A stretch of DNA of 64,000 nt from Ascidia mentula (lineage: Eukaryota > Chordata > Ascidiacea > Phlebobranchia > Ascidiidae), in the NCBI GenBank assembly GCA_947561715.1, contig OX387200.1, positions 11,596,501 through 11,660,500 on the forward strand. The letters run 5' to 3'. Numbering within the stretch: the first letter of the stretch is position 1; every line of letters starts with the position of its first letter. Positions 1 through 9,760 of this stretch are shown one piece after another. The position numbers and the translations under genes were made by a program. Below the pieces are notes generated by a model, which did not search any database, had not been told where the DNA came from, and worked only from the letters and a program-made list of their open reading frames with translations.

Positions 1-2052
1 ATGAACACGTACCTGTTTGTGACGGGCAGTGCAAAGCCTATTTCCCGCCAATGTCACGAGATTACTACATGGGTTCCACATGGAAAACATTCTTATTTTG
101 TTGCAAAAATTTAATAAGTATTATAAACATTCACCATTGCGTACGTTTTTTTTGTTCCATTGAAAGGCATACTATGTCCAAGCATCTTTCATTCTAGTTT
201 CCCCTTGGTCAAATTTTTATTATATTTTGAAACTTGAAGTTTCTTTCGATCATAAATCTTTTGTCCCTTTTTTTAAATCCTTTTTGTGAATGTCATGTAA
301 AGGTATGGCCGTCGAAAAGGCAAAGTAAACTGTTATACAAATTTTTCAACGATATTTGTTTCATATAAATTTTGCTTTCTGATTTGTTTTCAGAACCTAC
401 GATACATTTCGAAATGAGTACACTTAAGAACGAGTTAAAAGTGCGCTTGGACCAGCTGCAAGTCGACATGCACCCGTGTGATTCAGTCCATACAATCACC
501 TTCAGCATCCAACCTTTGACGTCATCAAAAATCAATCAAGTGTTCTACAACAAATCGAAGAGGACATTTCGTCCCCACAGAACATCAACATCGCAACCAA
601 TTTCATCTGATCTCCACTCAGCTTCACTGAAGATCCGTCATTGTTCGCATTCACGGACTAATAGCTAACATTTTGATGACAAAGGTCTCCAACATTATCA
701 AAGCAGTATTTATCGCTACATAGTCAGCAAAGTCGCCCTGAGTTCATTTGTAGACCACAACGTTCTTGATTTAGATGGAGTTTAGTGCATGCATATCCCT
801 GCGCTCCTACGTTTTTTGAAGTATATAAGCGTTCAGTCCTGGGAAGTGATACCGTTGCATTAAAGAACATGATTGTCCTCAAATTATTTTTCGTTTATTG
901 TACTATTGTGCTTTAGCCTGTTGCTTGGCGATCTCCTTTTTACATTGTAAATTGTTAGTGTTGAAGGTCCCATCTGTGTATTTCTGTGGAAAAGAGTTTC
1001 TTGGTCTGGAAATGACCTTTTCGAACTCCTGTGTAACAGAGTTAATTGTGTTTAACAATGCAATTTGGTTGAATGAGCGCAGATGAACAGGCAGTTGCCA
1101 GGGCGATTTCAGCGTGTTTGGGGGCAGTTTTAGTATGGTTTTCAGGGTTCTTAGTCAGCCAGTCAATTGACAGTGGGTGCTGTTGAACATGTAGCTGAAC
1201 AACTGCCAAAATATTGAGGTGGATTTTGTGGAAAAATGAATCACAGAAAGTATGCTTAATTTGTGTTTTTCTGTTAGTTCCGACCCTTGTCTAGTAATTC
1301 TGGTCAAAATTATATTCGAGATAACTACTTTAGCCGCTCAGCCAAGGGCATTTTGCCCCCCAAAAAACAACAAAAGTGTAGGTTTGTTTTGCGAAAAAAT
1401 GAATCGCAGAAAGTACCCTCCATTTGCAATTAAGTAAAGTCACTAACCCTCCTCTACACCATGCATTCAGAATTGGATGTCTCATAACTGTTTGTGGGCC
1501 CCCCCTAGGACTGGTAGTTTGGCGGTAAGCCATTGTAAAACCTCCCCCAAGCCATCAGACCCGGCAATTGTTTTTGGCAAACAAGAGAAACTGTCACCAT
1601 TTTCCAAGATTTAATTGTGAGATACGGCCTTAAGACTTTCAGCTTAAATGGTGTCAACAGCGAGATGTATGCACCATGAAGTATCAGAACTCTTTTAAAA
1701 CCCTATTTTATACGTAAGTTTGGGTACTTTAATTCGTAATATTCGGTCACCCAGCGATGATTCTTCTTGTCGTTTGCTAGAAACCATTTTTTGTGTGAAT
1801 AATGTAAGTAACTTTACAATACGATTCATTAAAATACACAAGGATACTTTTGGGCGATAAAGGACATTTTGGTTTGTATTTAAAATCATGTATGCCCATA
1901 AAATTCTTGGGAAAAATAACGTGTCTGACCTTGCATTGAATTAACAACGATTTTTAGTAGAATATGTCAGTTGGCAAGTGCTAAACACTATGAGATTAAT
2001 ATAAACACTAAACATTACACAGTGTAATTACGATTACTACAACTTAAAAGAA
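1..2052. other. No gene recognised; AT-rich non-coding sequence
   Basis: I see no recognisable protein, RNA gene or long repeat here. A short open stretch at about 414-668 on the plus strand follows a plausible splice acceptor (ttttcag, about 385-391) and encodes a basic, Ser/Thr-rich peptide that I do not recognise. It lies upstream of the Penelope-like tail in the same orientation and could be an eroded 5' part, but nothing links the two. A TATA-like tatataag is near 822. The rest looks like decayed intergenic DNA. Confidence 0.4.
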
Positions 2053-2410
2053 ACACCTGCGTCTCTTCTTTGACAGCAACAAGCTAGGGACCTTATTTCC
2101 TCTAAAGGACCGGGAACCAACGCTAACACGATCTAACGTTGTTTACCGTGTCATGTGCTCCTGTGGTTCAACATACATTGGCTAGACAAGACGAAACCTT
2201 GTCACGAGACTGGGGGAGCACATTCTTCGGATGTTTGTCAACATCTTGAGGCCAATCCAACACACAAAGTCGACTTTAAGAACCCAACCATCCTTGGACA
2301 GATTGAAGGAATACGCACTTCTCTTTTTGGAAACAATTTACACCCAAAATTTTAAGCCGCTGTTAAATGCCGATACATCATCTGTGCCATTACGACTTTT
2401 TAGCATATAA
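2053..2410 (+). pseudogene. Penelope-like element, C-terminal GIY-YIG endonuclease relic
   Basis: This is the C-terminal end of a Penelope-like retroelement polyprotein. In intact elements a reverse transcriptase is followed by a GIY-YIG endonuclease that nicks the target DNA. Seen in the sequence: an RLFFDSNKLGTLF-type linker, RSNVVYRVMCSCGSTYIG (the CxC and YIG signature), RRNLVTRLGEH, then THKVDF and a C-terminal LLFLETIY...PLLNADTSS ending at a TAA at 2408-2410. These follow the usual order of the family. It is dead: a TAG directly follows YIG, and the middle section (about 2214-2300) is read in another frame, so two compensating indels are present. The reverse transcriptase upstream is missing. 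Hammerhead repeats in the same orientation follow 0.3 kb downstream, the expected place for the element's terminal repeats. Confidence 0.8.
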
Positions 2411-2759
2411 ACCTCCGTTGGTCGCCGTGTATTTTATAATATTTATAATTTTTTATCGTGCACAATGCATTTAATTTGTTTTTTACCCTATGCTTTTATC
2501 ACTACCACAGACAACTGTGTTCGGCTTCTAATCTCAACAATTTCGCTTATTCAACTCCCCGTCTTTTTTTACTTATCGCAACTTCACCGTACCATTTTGC
2601 CGGTTTGAAAATAATTGTAGAAAACGATCGAAACGTCTGTATGAAGTTTTCTACCATTGTATTGGCTATCTTGTTTGTATTGAAGATAATTTATGACAGT
2701 GATTGTATAGTCACATTTGCTTGGCTGTTTGGACAGCAAAGTCGTCTGATAGTCACACC

Positions 2760-2811
2760 AGTTGCACTGATGAGACTTTTAGGTCGAAACAGTGGCCATC
2801 TGTCTGCAGCT
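2760..2811 (+). ncRNA. Hammerhead ribozyme, type I (Penelope tail, copy 1)
   Basis: The core CTGATGAG and CGAAAC flank a short stem II. Stem III is ACAG/CTGT closing the loop TGGCCAT. The cleavage triplet ends in TC before TGCAGCT, so cleavage would fall after 2804. Stem I pairs AGTTGCA with TGCAGCT, with one G-U wobble. Stem II has lost one C compared with the other copies, which probably weakens it. Confidence 0.8.
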
Positions 2812-3045
2812 TATATACAATAATTCATATTTTTGGCTCCACATTGCTTATCATATGATTATTGTGACACGGGGCCTGACGGCACTATTGGTTGAGCTTT
2901 GCTTGGCCATAGTGTTTCCACCTTGTTTTCTCTGTAAGGTTGCACCTAGTTTGGTACCCAACGGATGACGGTGATTGTATAGTCACCACAAAATGGAAGT
3001 CTTTACTTGGCCGTTTGGTCAGCAAAGTCGTCTGATAGTCACACC

Positions 3046-3098
3046 ACCTGCACTGATGAGACCTTTTAGGTCGAAACAGTGGCCATCTGTCTGCAGCT
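3046..3098 (+). ncRNA. Hammerhead ribozyme, type I (Penelope tail, copy 2)
   Basis: All core positions are present: CTGATGAG, stem II GACCT/AGGTC with a TTT loop, GAAA, and stem III ACAG/CTGT with a 7-nt loop. Cleavage would be after C3091. Stem I is ACCTGCA against TGCAGCT with one C-C mismatch. It is one repeat unit (287 nt) downstream of copy 1. Confidence 0.85.
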
Positions 3099-3244
3099 TA
3101 TGCACAATAATTTATTTTGTTTTACATTGGTGAAGTTTTAAAAAGTCCAATACAATGAACAGTCAAGGAAATAAACACAAAACGACACATAAGTATTCAC
3201 AACAACATGAATTTTTACGTAAGTGCAGGGAAAACAACCTTAAC

Positions 3245-3688
3245 TGTAACACGGCCAGGTAACCTTGTCACAGGGGTTTGACCGCACCGTCAGGAAAGAA
3301 CAATATTCTTTTATTCTGCGGCACAGTTAACAAACTGTGACACGTTCACTAAACAAACAAACACATATTAGCGAACAGTCACACATGCAACATGACAGAC
3401 AACATTTAACTCACCAATACAAGATGCACAAGGACCGACTTCGAATAGCTTCGGTTGCACCAGGTAAATTTACGTTAGGCAGTCACTATTTAAGTTATCA
3501 ACTTAAGTCAATTCACAACAGATATTTAACCACCAAAACAGTTTAATGCACGCGGACAAGTTCAACACGTGGCAAACATTAAGACTGCTGGCACTAGCCT
3601 AGCATCATACAGTTGGTAGGGGCATTATGACGTTTCTATTGTTGTAAAATTTCCTCACATGGAAAGCTACGCGCACAGAAATCTTACA
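3245..3688 (-). repeat. 3' LTR of the BEL/Pao element
   Basis: Read on the minus strand, this 444 bp block begins TGTAAG and ends GTTACA (short inverted termini TGTAA/TTACA). It starts directly after a G-rich polypurine tract and contains an AATAAA-type polyadenylation signal near 3310. I could not find a matching 5' LTR near 8.9-9.5 kb, so boundaries rest on termini and polypurine tract rather than on an LTR pair. Confidence 0.7.
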
Positions 3689-3701
3689 CTCCCCCCCAAA
3701 A
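3689..3701 (-). promoter_or_regulatory. Polypurine tract of the BEL/Pao element
   Basis: The minus strand reads TTTTGGGGGGGAG immediately before the TGTAAG start of the 3' LTR. This is the usual position and composition of the plus-strand DNA synthesis primer of LTR retrotransposons. Confidence 0.7.
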
Positions 3702-3761
3702 TTCGCAGCGACGTTCAATTTTTACAACACAATATCGACGTGCGTTTATATCAATCGTTTG

Positions 3762-6287
3762 TCAGTGTTTCTCAGCGACCATTGTCGCCGGGTCATCGTG
3801 TGGCAGGTGATCGTCTTCTCTCCCATCAACTGGTACGACCACACACAGCTTGTGAATGGGTCTTCGCACAATCGTTCCTCTCGATCGAATTCGAATACTG
3901 CGGACCACACCGAAGTCATCAGGATTGGTCGACCAAGAACGTCTGGGGGCAGCATCATCAACCAGAAGGACAACATCACCGACCTGGACATTTCTCTTCT
4001 CATGATGTCACTTCTGGCGAGCGATGATTGTACGCAAGTATTCCCGAGACCATCGTCTCCAAAATTGATCTGCAATATATTGGACCTTGCGCCAACCCCG
4101 GCGCGCGTAGCAGTCACGTTCACCTGTGACAGTTGGAGGCAACCCTACGGACGGATTTATCCTTAGCAAGTGATTAGGTGTCAATGGTGACTCACCAACG
4201 TCATCAAGTGTGACCGGAGTCAGGGGTCGCGAGTTGATAATTGATTCCGCTTCAAGCAGAAACGTTTGCAGTTGATCATCGTTGAGGACTCGTTCGTTCG
4301 TCAGCAAGGAGAGGACGCGTCGAACAGACCGAATCATCCTTTCCCAGGCACCTCCTATGTGACTTGCACCAGGTGGGTTAAAGTGCCACTGAACTTCTAT
4401 CTTTTTGAAGAACTCTTCTATTTGGTTCTGGTTCCATTTACGTACGGCGTCACGAAGAACACGCGCAGCACCCACAAAATTCGTGCCGTTATCGGAATAA
4501 ATTTGCAGCACTTCGCCGCGACGAGCAATAAATCTGCGAAAGGCATTTATAAAGGCATCGGTGCTTAGGTCATGTGCCACCTCGAGATGAATTGCTCTTG
4601 TAGTTAGGCATGTAAAGAGACAACCCCATCTCTTAACTTCGCAGCGCCTTTGCTTGACGACTAGAGGTCCGAAATAATCGACTCCTGTAAATACAAAGGG
4701 AAATTCATTCATATGCAGGCGAGCTGGCGGTAAATTGGACATAATTTGCCCTTCAGGCTTTGCGTTACGACGCCGGCATACAAAACATGCGCGGAGAACA
4801 CATCGCACCGCCACTGCACCTTTAACGATCCAATAGCGTTGGTTCATCTGGGACAGAATGTGGTTCACGCCAGAATGTCCACACTCTGCATGGAAATGGG
4901 AAATTAGCAACTCAGTCAGGCACGAGTTGTGAGGAAAAATGGCAGGATGTCGGGCCTCAAAAGGAATAGGCGCCTTTTCCAAACGACCGCCAACCCTAAG
5001 CATTCCATCAATCATCACAGGATCCATACGAAAAACTGCCGATGACTTGCTTGGTTTCTTCCAGTTTCCATCTGGGGTAATTGCTATCATCCGTTGTGAG
5101 AAATTACCTCGTTGCACATATTTCACCAACTCGGCTTCAGCCGTCTGCAGCTCATCAACTCTCAGGGCCGAGGAGCCAAATCTCGCGGTTCTCGCACGCA
5201 GAATTGCCTTCAAACGAAAAAACCATGGAGCAGCACGTTTAAGTTGATAAAACGAAGAAAATTTCGTTATTAAAACATCTGTGGGAGGACATTTCTCTAC
5301 CACAGTAAACACACCACAAGGTTTCTCATCAAATACATTAACCTCAACAGGATCTGTAGCAGCGTCACCAAACATATTTGGCCAGCAGTCGGGCGCCCTC
5401 TTGAGAAGCGATGGTCCGTCAAACCACAACTCACTCCTCACCAGGGCATCGGCTGGAACTCCCCTCGAAGCCAAATCAGCAGGGTTTTCCGTCGTCGGAA
5501 CATGTTTCCAGTTCTTCACACAGGAATTCTTCTCGATCATTGCCAAACGACGAGAGACAAACAACGGAAATCTTCGTTTATCTTTTTTAATGCTTTGCAG
5601 CACCACAGTCGAATCTGTCCAAAATATAGAGGGACGCAGGTCCAAACACATTTCCTTTCTGACAATCAGTTCCACGTCCACAGCCAGAACAGCAGCCACC
5701 AATTCCAACAGTGGAATAGAATTTTCACCCTGGGGTGTTAGGTGACATTTACTCATAACCAAGGTACAGGTCACTTCGCTTTCTTAGCACACAGCTCCGT
5801 AGGCTTCTTTGGATGCGTCAGCAAACACATGAAGTTGACTTCTTATCACATTGGCGCTGACACCAAAACCAAATGATCGTGTAATACGCCTTTCCTGCAG
5901 GCTGTGTAAGCAGACTAACCACTTCTCCCATTTTCGTAAGTCCTTAGCAGGCATCTCTTCGTCCCATTCAATTTCTTGCTTACACAAGCTTCTATAAATA
6001 AGCCGGGCTCGCAACACGACGGGGGTAACAAAACCCAATGGGTCGAATAGAGAATTCATAGTTGACAAGAGGCCTCGGCGAGTGCGCGGCTTCATTGTCA
6101 ACGAAACAGCAAATAGAAATGCGTCAGTATGAACATTCCACTGTATACCGAGCACACGCTCTTGTAATTCAGCGTCCATCGGGCGCACCTGCAAAGCCAT
6201 TGATAATTCATTTTCCGGTAAGCGATCAAGAATCTCCTTGCAGTTTGACAACCACTTGGTCAAGCGAAATCCACCCTTCTCAAGCAA
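3762..6287 (-). pseudogene. BEL/Pao pol, distal part: RT C-terminus, RNase H, integrase
   Basis: The first part (to about 5784) is the RT thumb, starting LLEKGGFRLTKW, and the beginning of RNase H (LHVFADASKEAYGAVC). A TAA at 5784-5786 interrupts RNase H, which continues in the same frame with LELVAAVLAVDVEL and FWTDSTVVLQS. The integrase has the H2C2 finger (HFHAECGHSG...CVLRACFVCRRR), then the DDE triad in GVDYFGP, YSDNGTNF and GGAWERM, all intact. A TGA at 4008-4010 splits off an 82-codon C-terminal tail with VQVGDVVLLVDD and the true stop at 3762. Apart from these two in-frame nonsense changes the frame holds for 2.5 kb, so decay is fairly recent. Confidence 0.88.
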
Positions 6288-7948
6288 GGAGCGCAGACCA
6301 TACGTCCAACCGTAGATGCAACAATGGGTTCAAATTCACTCCCAAAATCACTAGCGGTTTGACGTAAACAAAAGGTTGCGCAGCTTGCCCCGAAGAGATG
6401 TACATTCATTCTGTGGGGCACAGGCTCACCTGACAGGTTCCCTCCAGGCCACCAAAGGAAACGCAAACTGTCACGATCACGAGGGGCAACTCTCACTTGG
6501 TAAAACATGGCCTCAATGTCAGCTACCAAGGCAATTGGCGACTTGCGGAAGCGCAACAAGACGCCAAGTAGACTGTTGACAAGATCAGGACCTTGTATCA
6601 ACGTTTGGTTCAAAGACAGTCCACGGTATTGAGCTGCGCAACCAAACACAACACGTAACTTACAAGGTTTGTGAGGGTTCACAACACCATGATGAGGTAT
6701 GTACCACGTCCGATGTTTGGTAATCAGTTCCTCCTCGGGTATTTCTTCGGCAAATCCTTTGTCGATTGTTGCTTGCATTTGTTCAGTGTACTTCTGATGC
6801 ATTTTCTCGTCGTTGCTCAATCGACGTTTCAACGATTCCAATCTTTTGTTGGCCATCTTCAGATTGTTAGGCAAAACTTGGTGATCATGTCTCCACGGCA
6901 GTGGCAATTCATAATGTCCATCAATGTATTGGACGGAGTCCTTCATCAATTGGTACGTCCTCCGATCTTCCCTGGAGAAAGGACTTCCAAACAATTCGTC
7001 TTCTTCTTTGGGGATCAGGTCACTCTCGTCGCTTAGAAGCATGGTATGGGCGGTGTCCATGACGCAAGCAAAGTTGGCATCTGCAGCAGATTTGCGGACA
7101 GCCTCGAGCGATCGACCTAGCAAAGACCATCCAAGAGGCGTCCTTACGGCATCTGGGCATTCGTCTTTTCCAGGACGACTGCACTGTACGCGATGTGCCA
7201 CAGGTACATTAGCACCAATCAACAATGTGACAGTTCCACCAGCAATGGAAGACAGTTGTAGACTCCTTGTTGATGGGTGCATCTTCCGAGTTTTCCAGGT
7301 GGGAGACTTGTTCGGTTTCACAGGTATTTGTTCAACAACCACTACTTCTGGCAAGTTTATTTGCTCACCTCCATCAAGTGGTTCGACTGACACGGAAATT
7401 GCGATTGTTTCCAGTTTTTGCGGTGTCGTCAGTGTGTTCAACAAAATTTGTTTGGGTCGTCCAGACGCACCTAATTTGTCTACCAACTTACGTTCACAAA
7501 ACGTTGTGGTTGAACCCTGATCCAGAAAAGCGTACGTGGCAATGGAAGTGGTCCCATGGCGAACAACGACAGGTACAACATTCAGGTACACACTAGACGC
7601 GTTGACACTTGCACTGTACTCGCGACTTCGGATCGTAGCACAAGCAGGATTGTTATTCTTTACCCCTTCGGATACAGTAGAAGGGGCTGGGTAATGCAGC
7701 AATTTGTGGTGCGATTTACCATCGCATCCGTTGACAAAACAACTTTGACCGGAATCACAGTCACTAGCACGGTGGCCAGCCTTTAAACACTTAAAACACA
7801 AACCCATTGAACGCACGAACCTGCGTCGATCATTCCACGACATTTTCCTAAACTGGACACATGCGTCAAGAGAATGGCTCCCGTTGCACAACAAACACTT
7901 CATTTGCACGTGTGTTTTGTCCTTAATTTTCGGCGCAGAAGTCGCCAC
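6260..7948 (-). pseudogene. BEL/Pao pol, proximal part: zinc knuckle, protease, RT N-terminus
   Basis: Zinc-binding segments CLLCNGSHSLDAC and CFKCLKAGHRASDC come first, as at the gag-pol boundary of BEL elements. The DUF1758-type aspartic protease follows (TYAFLDQGSTTTFC), then the RT fingers (WYIPHHGVVNP, KLRVVFGCAA) and motif A in ALVADIEAMFYQV. The frame ends around 6260-6290. The product would jump from EFEPIVASTVGR straight to the thumb sequence, so the FYVDD-type catalytic box and about 25 neighbouring residues are missing and the frame changes there. The frame has no ATG at its left edge; it was presumably read as a gag-pol fusion. Confidence 0.85.
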
Positions 7949-8911
7949 AGTGCTGTGCGCAATTGCCTTCGGCGGGCGGCTTCCTTCAATGAATACAGCG
8001 CCTTACCAAAAATCGAGTTTGCAACCTTGCTTTTTAGTGCTACAAACTCTGTAAGAGTCGCAAAGGTAGCTCGTTTTTCAGTGTTATGCTCAATCTGTGC
8101 GGACATCGAAACCCAGTGCTTTCGCATGCTAAACGGGAGTTTCCTAATAACAGCCAACATGACATCCATGGAATCAACACAAGAAGCATGTCTTATATCA
8201 CCATGTAGTGTCGTACAGCATTTGTCCAACAGCACAGATAATTTCATGAGACCATCGGGGTCGTTGTCCTTGACAACAGGAGCTGACATCCGCTGTTCTT
8301 CGCATCTTTGTGCGATAATGTGAGGTTGGCCATATTCGTTATACAAGGTTTGCCAGGCCAGCCTGTACCCTTCAGCTGGAGCTTTCGCGTTAAAGCGTTC
8401 AATTTTTTCCCGAATATGGGGCTTACAGTGCTGTACCAAATATGACAGCCGCATCTCATCATTGTGGGCCTTCTTAGCAATGTAGGTATCAAACTGTCGT
8501 ACCCCGTATAGCATTTGACGGCAATTGTGAGCTCGTATGTTGAAAAACATTTGACAGTAATTGTGGGCGAGGGATAGAAATTGAACTACATTTTGTAACA
8601 GACGCCAGGCTTGAATTACCAGTAGACTCTTCCTCCCATGCCTCCATTTCAGCTTCAGCGAGTTGAAAATCGTGGCGCCTTGGCGAGTTTTTTCAGCGAG
8701 TTGCAATCGATGCGCCGGGCTTCATTCTCCGCCTCACGTCGAATTCGTTCCGCTCGGCCGTACGACGTGCACGATCTGCTTCCAGCTCGGCCGTACGACG
8801 TAATCTATCTGCTTCTTCTGAGGCCCTTCGTACATTTTCGGCTTCTTGAGCACTTGCGAATTTCGCAAGCTTTAGTTTCACCTTAGCGTTGTGTGGTGTC
8901 GATGGGTCCAA
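7900..8911 (-). pseudogene. BEL/Pao gag, frameshifted
   Basis: The N-terminal piece (8693-8911) is a charged Arg/Glu/Ala-rich coiled-coil-like stretch. A middle stretch containing [12 protein letters not shown] is read in a second frame. The DUF1759-like capsid part (VRQFDTYIAKKAHNDEMRL, LYNEYGQPHIIAQRC, LMKLSVLLDKCCTTLHGD) is in a third. The same order occurs in the gag relics at 39.9-41.3 and 46.1-46.9 kb, which supports the gag call. No ATG opens the N-terminal piece; the codon at its left edge is TTG, consistent with 5' truncation. Confidence 0.8.
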
Positions 8912-9134
8912 TAACTCAATTCATAAAAAAAACATTAGAGATGTTTGACCGTTAACCCCCATTTTCTGGTGTGGTCACCTGTGACCCATTGGGCTCTAGA
9001 GGATACACAATGAAAAAAATTACCTTTCTAATTGAAACTAGTGAAGCTGTGCATTTTTTTAGTAGTACAAGTAACAACCTGAATGAAATCGATGTAATAT
9101 TTTGCTATGTTTGGTCAAACAACTAATTTTTAGA

Positions 9135-9321
9135 CCCCCACTACGTGTGATTTTCGTGTTTCGCAGGTTCATGAGGGCAGAAAACTTGGCCCAGGCATTG
9201 CAGCCTAGCTGGATCAGCCACTTTTTCGGAGCAAGATTTGAAAAATCAAGCACCCGGTGAGAGTTGAACTCACGACCATTGGCTAACCAGGCCCAACGCT
9301 CTACCAACTGAGATCGCGCAC
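9135..9321 (-). repeat. tRNA-derived SINE
   Basis: On the minus strand, 9321-9250 folds as a near-tRNA. A D arm with the A-box-like CTCAGTTGGTAGAGCG, a T arm GTGAG-TTCAACT-CTCAC with B-box-like sequence, and an acceptor stem with one mismatch can be drawn. The anticodon arm is irregular (extra bases; nearest anticodon GGT). A non-tRNA body follows, including CCAGCTAGGCTGCAATGCC. A very similar body piece recurs without the tRNA head at about 16146-16175. That points to a SINE family rather than a working tRNA gene. A 20-mer around the 5' edge (gcgcactgttctgtg) is tandemly doubled at 9317-9355. Confidence 0.65.
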
Positions 9322-9486
9322 TGTTCTGTGGAATCGCGCACTGTTCTGTGGGATCGGGCATTTTTCACTTATATGGGATTGGTCCCATATTGTAGGAAAT
9401 ATATCTTAGAGTGGTGAATGAGTTGGTCGAGTAAGGACGTAAACCTAAGTGAGAAGTTTTTTGAATGAGCATTGGTCACTAGATGG

Positions 9487-9494
9487 TATAAAAG
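9487..9494 (+). promoter_or_regulatory. TATA box upstream of the PolB-type gene
   Basis: A consensus tataaaag is 267 bp upstream of the first recognised zinc-finger exon. Transcription would start around 9520. A donor-like gtatgt at about 9619 could end a non-coding or short first exon. This is position-based inference. Confidence 0.4.
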
Positions 9495-9760
9495 AGTTGT
9501 GGCTGTGAAGGCTTTCGGTTTGTTCACTTGCCTTCTGAGTTGTAACAGGGTTCAGTAGTAATAGATTGCAGTTACAGTGGAGTTGAAGGTTAGTCTTTAG
9601 ATTAGTTTAAAGTTAAAAATGTATGTACAGTAAGAAAGTAATAATAATGAAAGTTTGATTATAGTTTATAAGCTAGAGATATAATATAGTTTAAAATTCA
9701 GGCGTGATCAAAATTGATTCAGTTGCTTACATTTTACAAAAGGTTTCCGTTAAGAAATAG

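Larger units (their letters stand above)
2053..3110 (+). mobile_element. 5'-truncated Penelope-like element with tandem hammerhead repeats
   Basis: The endonuclease relic (2053-2410) is followed by about 0.28 kb of AT-rich 3' sequence and then by 1.4 copies of a terminal repeat (about 2693-3110). The two copies align over the stretch leading into the ribozyme, and the predicted self-cleavage points lie 287 nt apart (after 2804 and 3091). Penelope-like elements are known to carry partly tandem terminal repeats with type I hammerhead ribozymes, so domain order and orientation agree. An alternative is that an unrelated retrozyme dimer landed beside an endonuclease relic; shared orientation and spacing favour one element. 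Confidence 0.65.
3245..8911 (-). mobile_element. BEL/Pao LTR retrotransposon, 5'-truncated and inactive
   Basis: Minus-strand order is gag (to 8911), zinc knuckle, aspartic protease, reverse transcriptase, RNase H, integrase, polypurine tract and 3' LTR. This order, with integrase after RNase H and a DUF1759/DUF1758-like gag-protease, identifies the BEL/Pao group. No 5' LTR or primer-binding site is visible above 8911. At least three nonsense or frame breaks lie in pol and more in gag, and the RT catalytic box is deleted, so the copy cannot be autonomous. Confidence 0.85.

Noticed and set aside
3659..4166. Plus-strand frames of 100-135 codons opposite the BEL integrase
   Set aside because: They are antisense shadows of the pol tail, which has clear homology on the minus strand. 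The same applies to plus-strand frames throughout 4.2-8.9 kb.
9250..9321. Functional tRNA gene on the minus strand
   Set aside because: The anticodon arm is irregular, the acceptor stem has a mismatch, and the sequence continues into a body that recurs near 16.15 kb, so it is better read as a tRNA-derived SINE.
8912..9560. 5' LTR of the BEL element
   Set aside because: I looked for the TGTAAG...GTTACA block and its internal sequence and found no match, so the element is treated as 5'-truncated.
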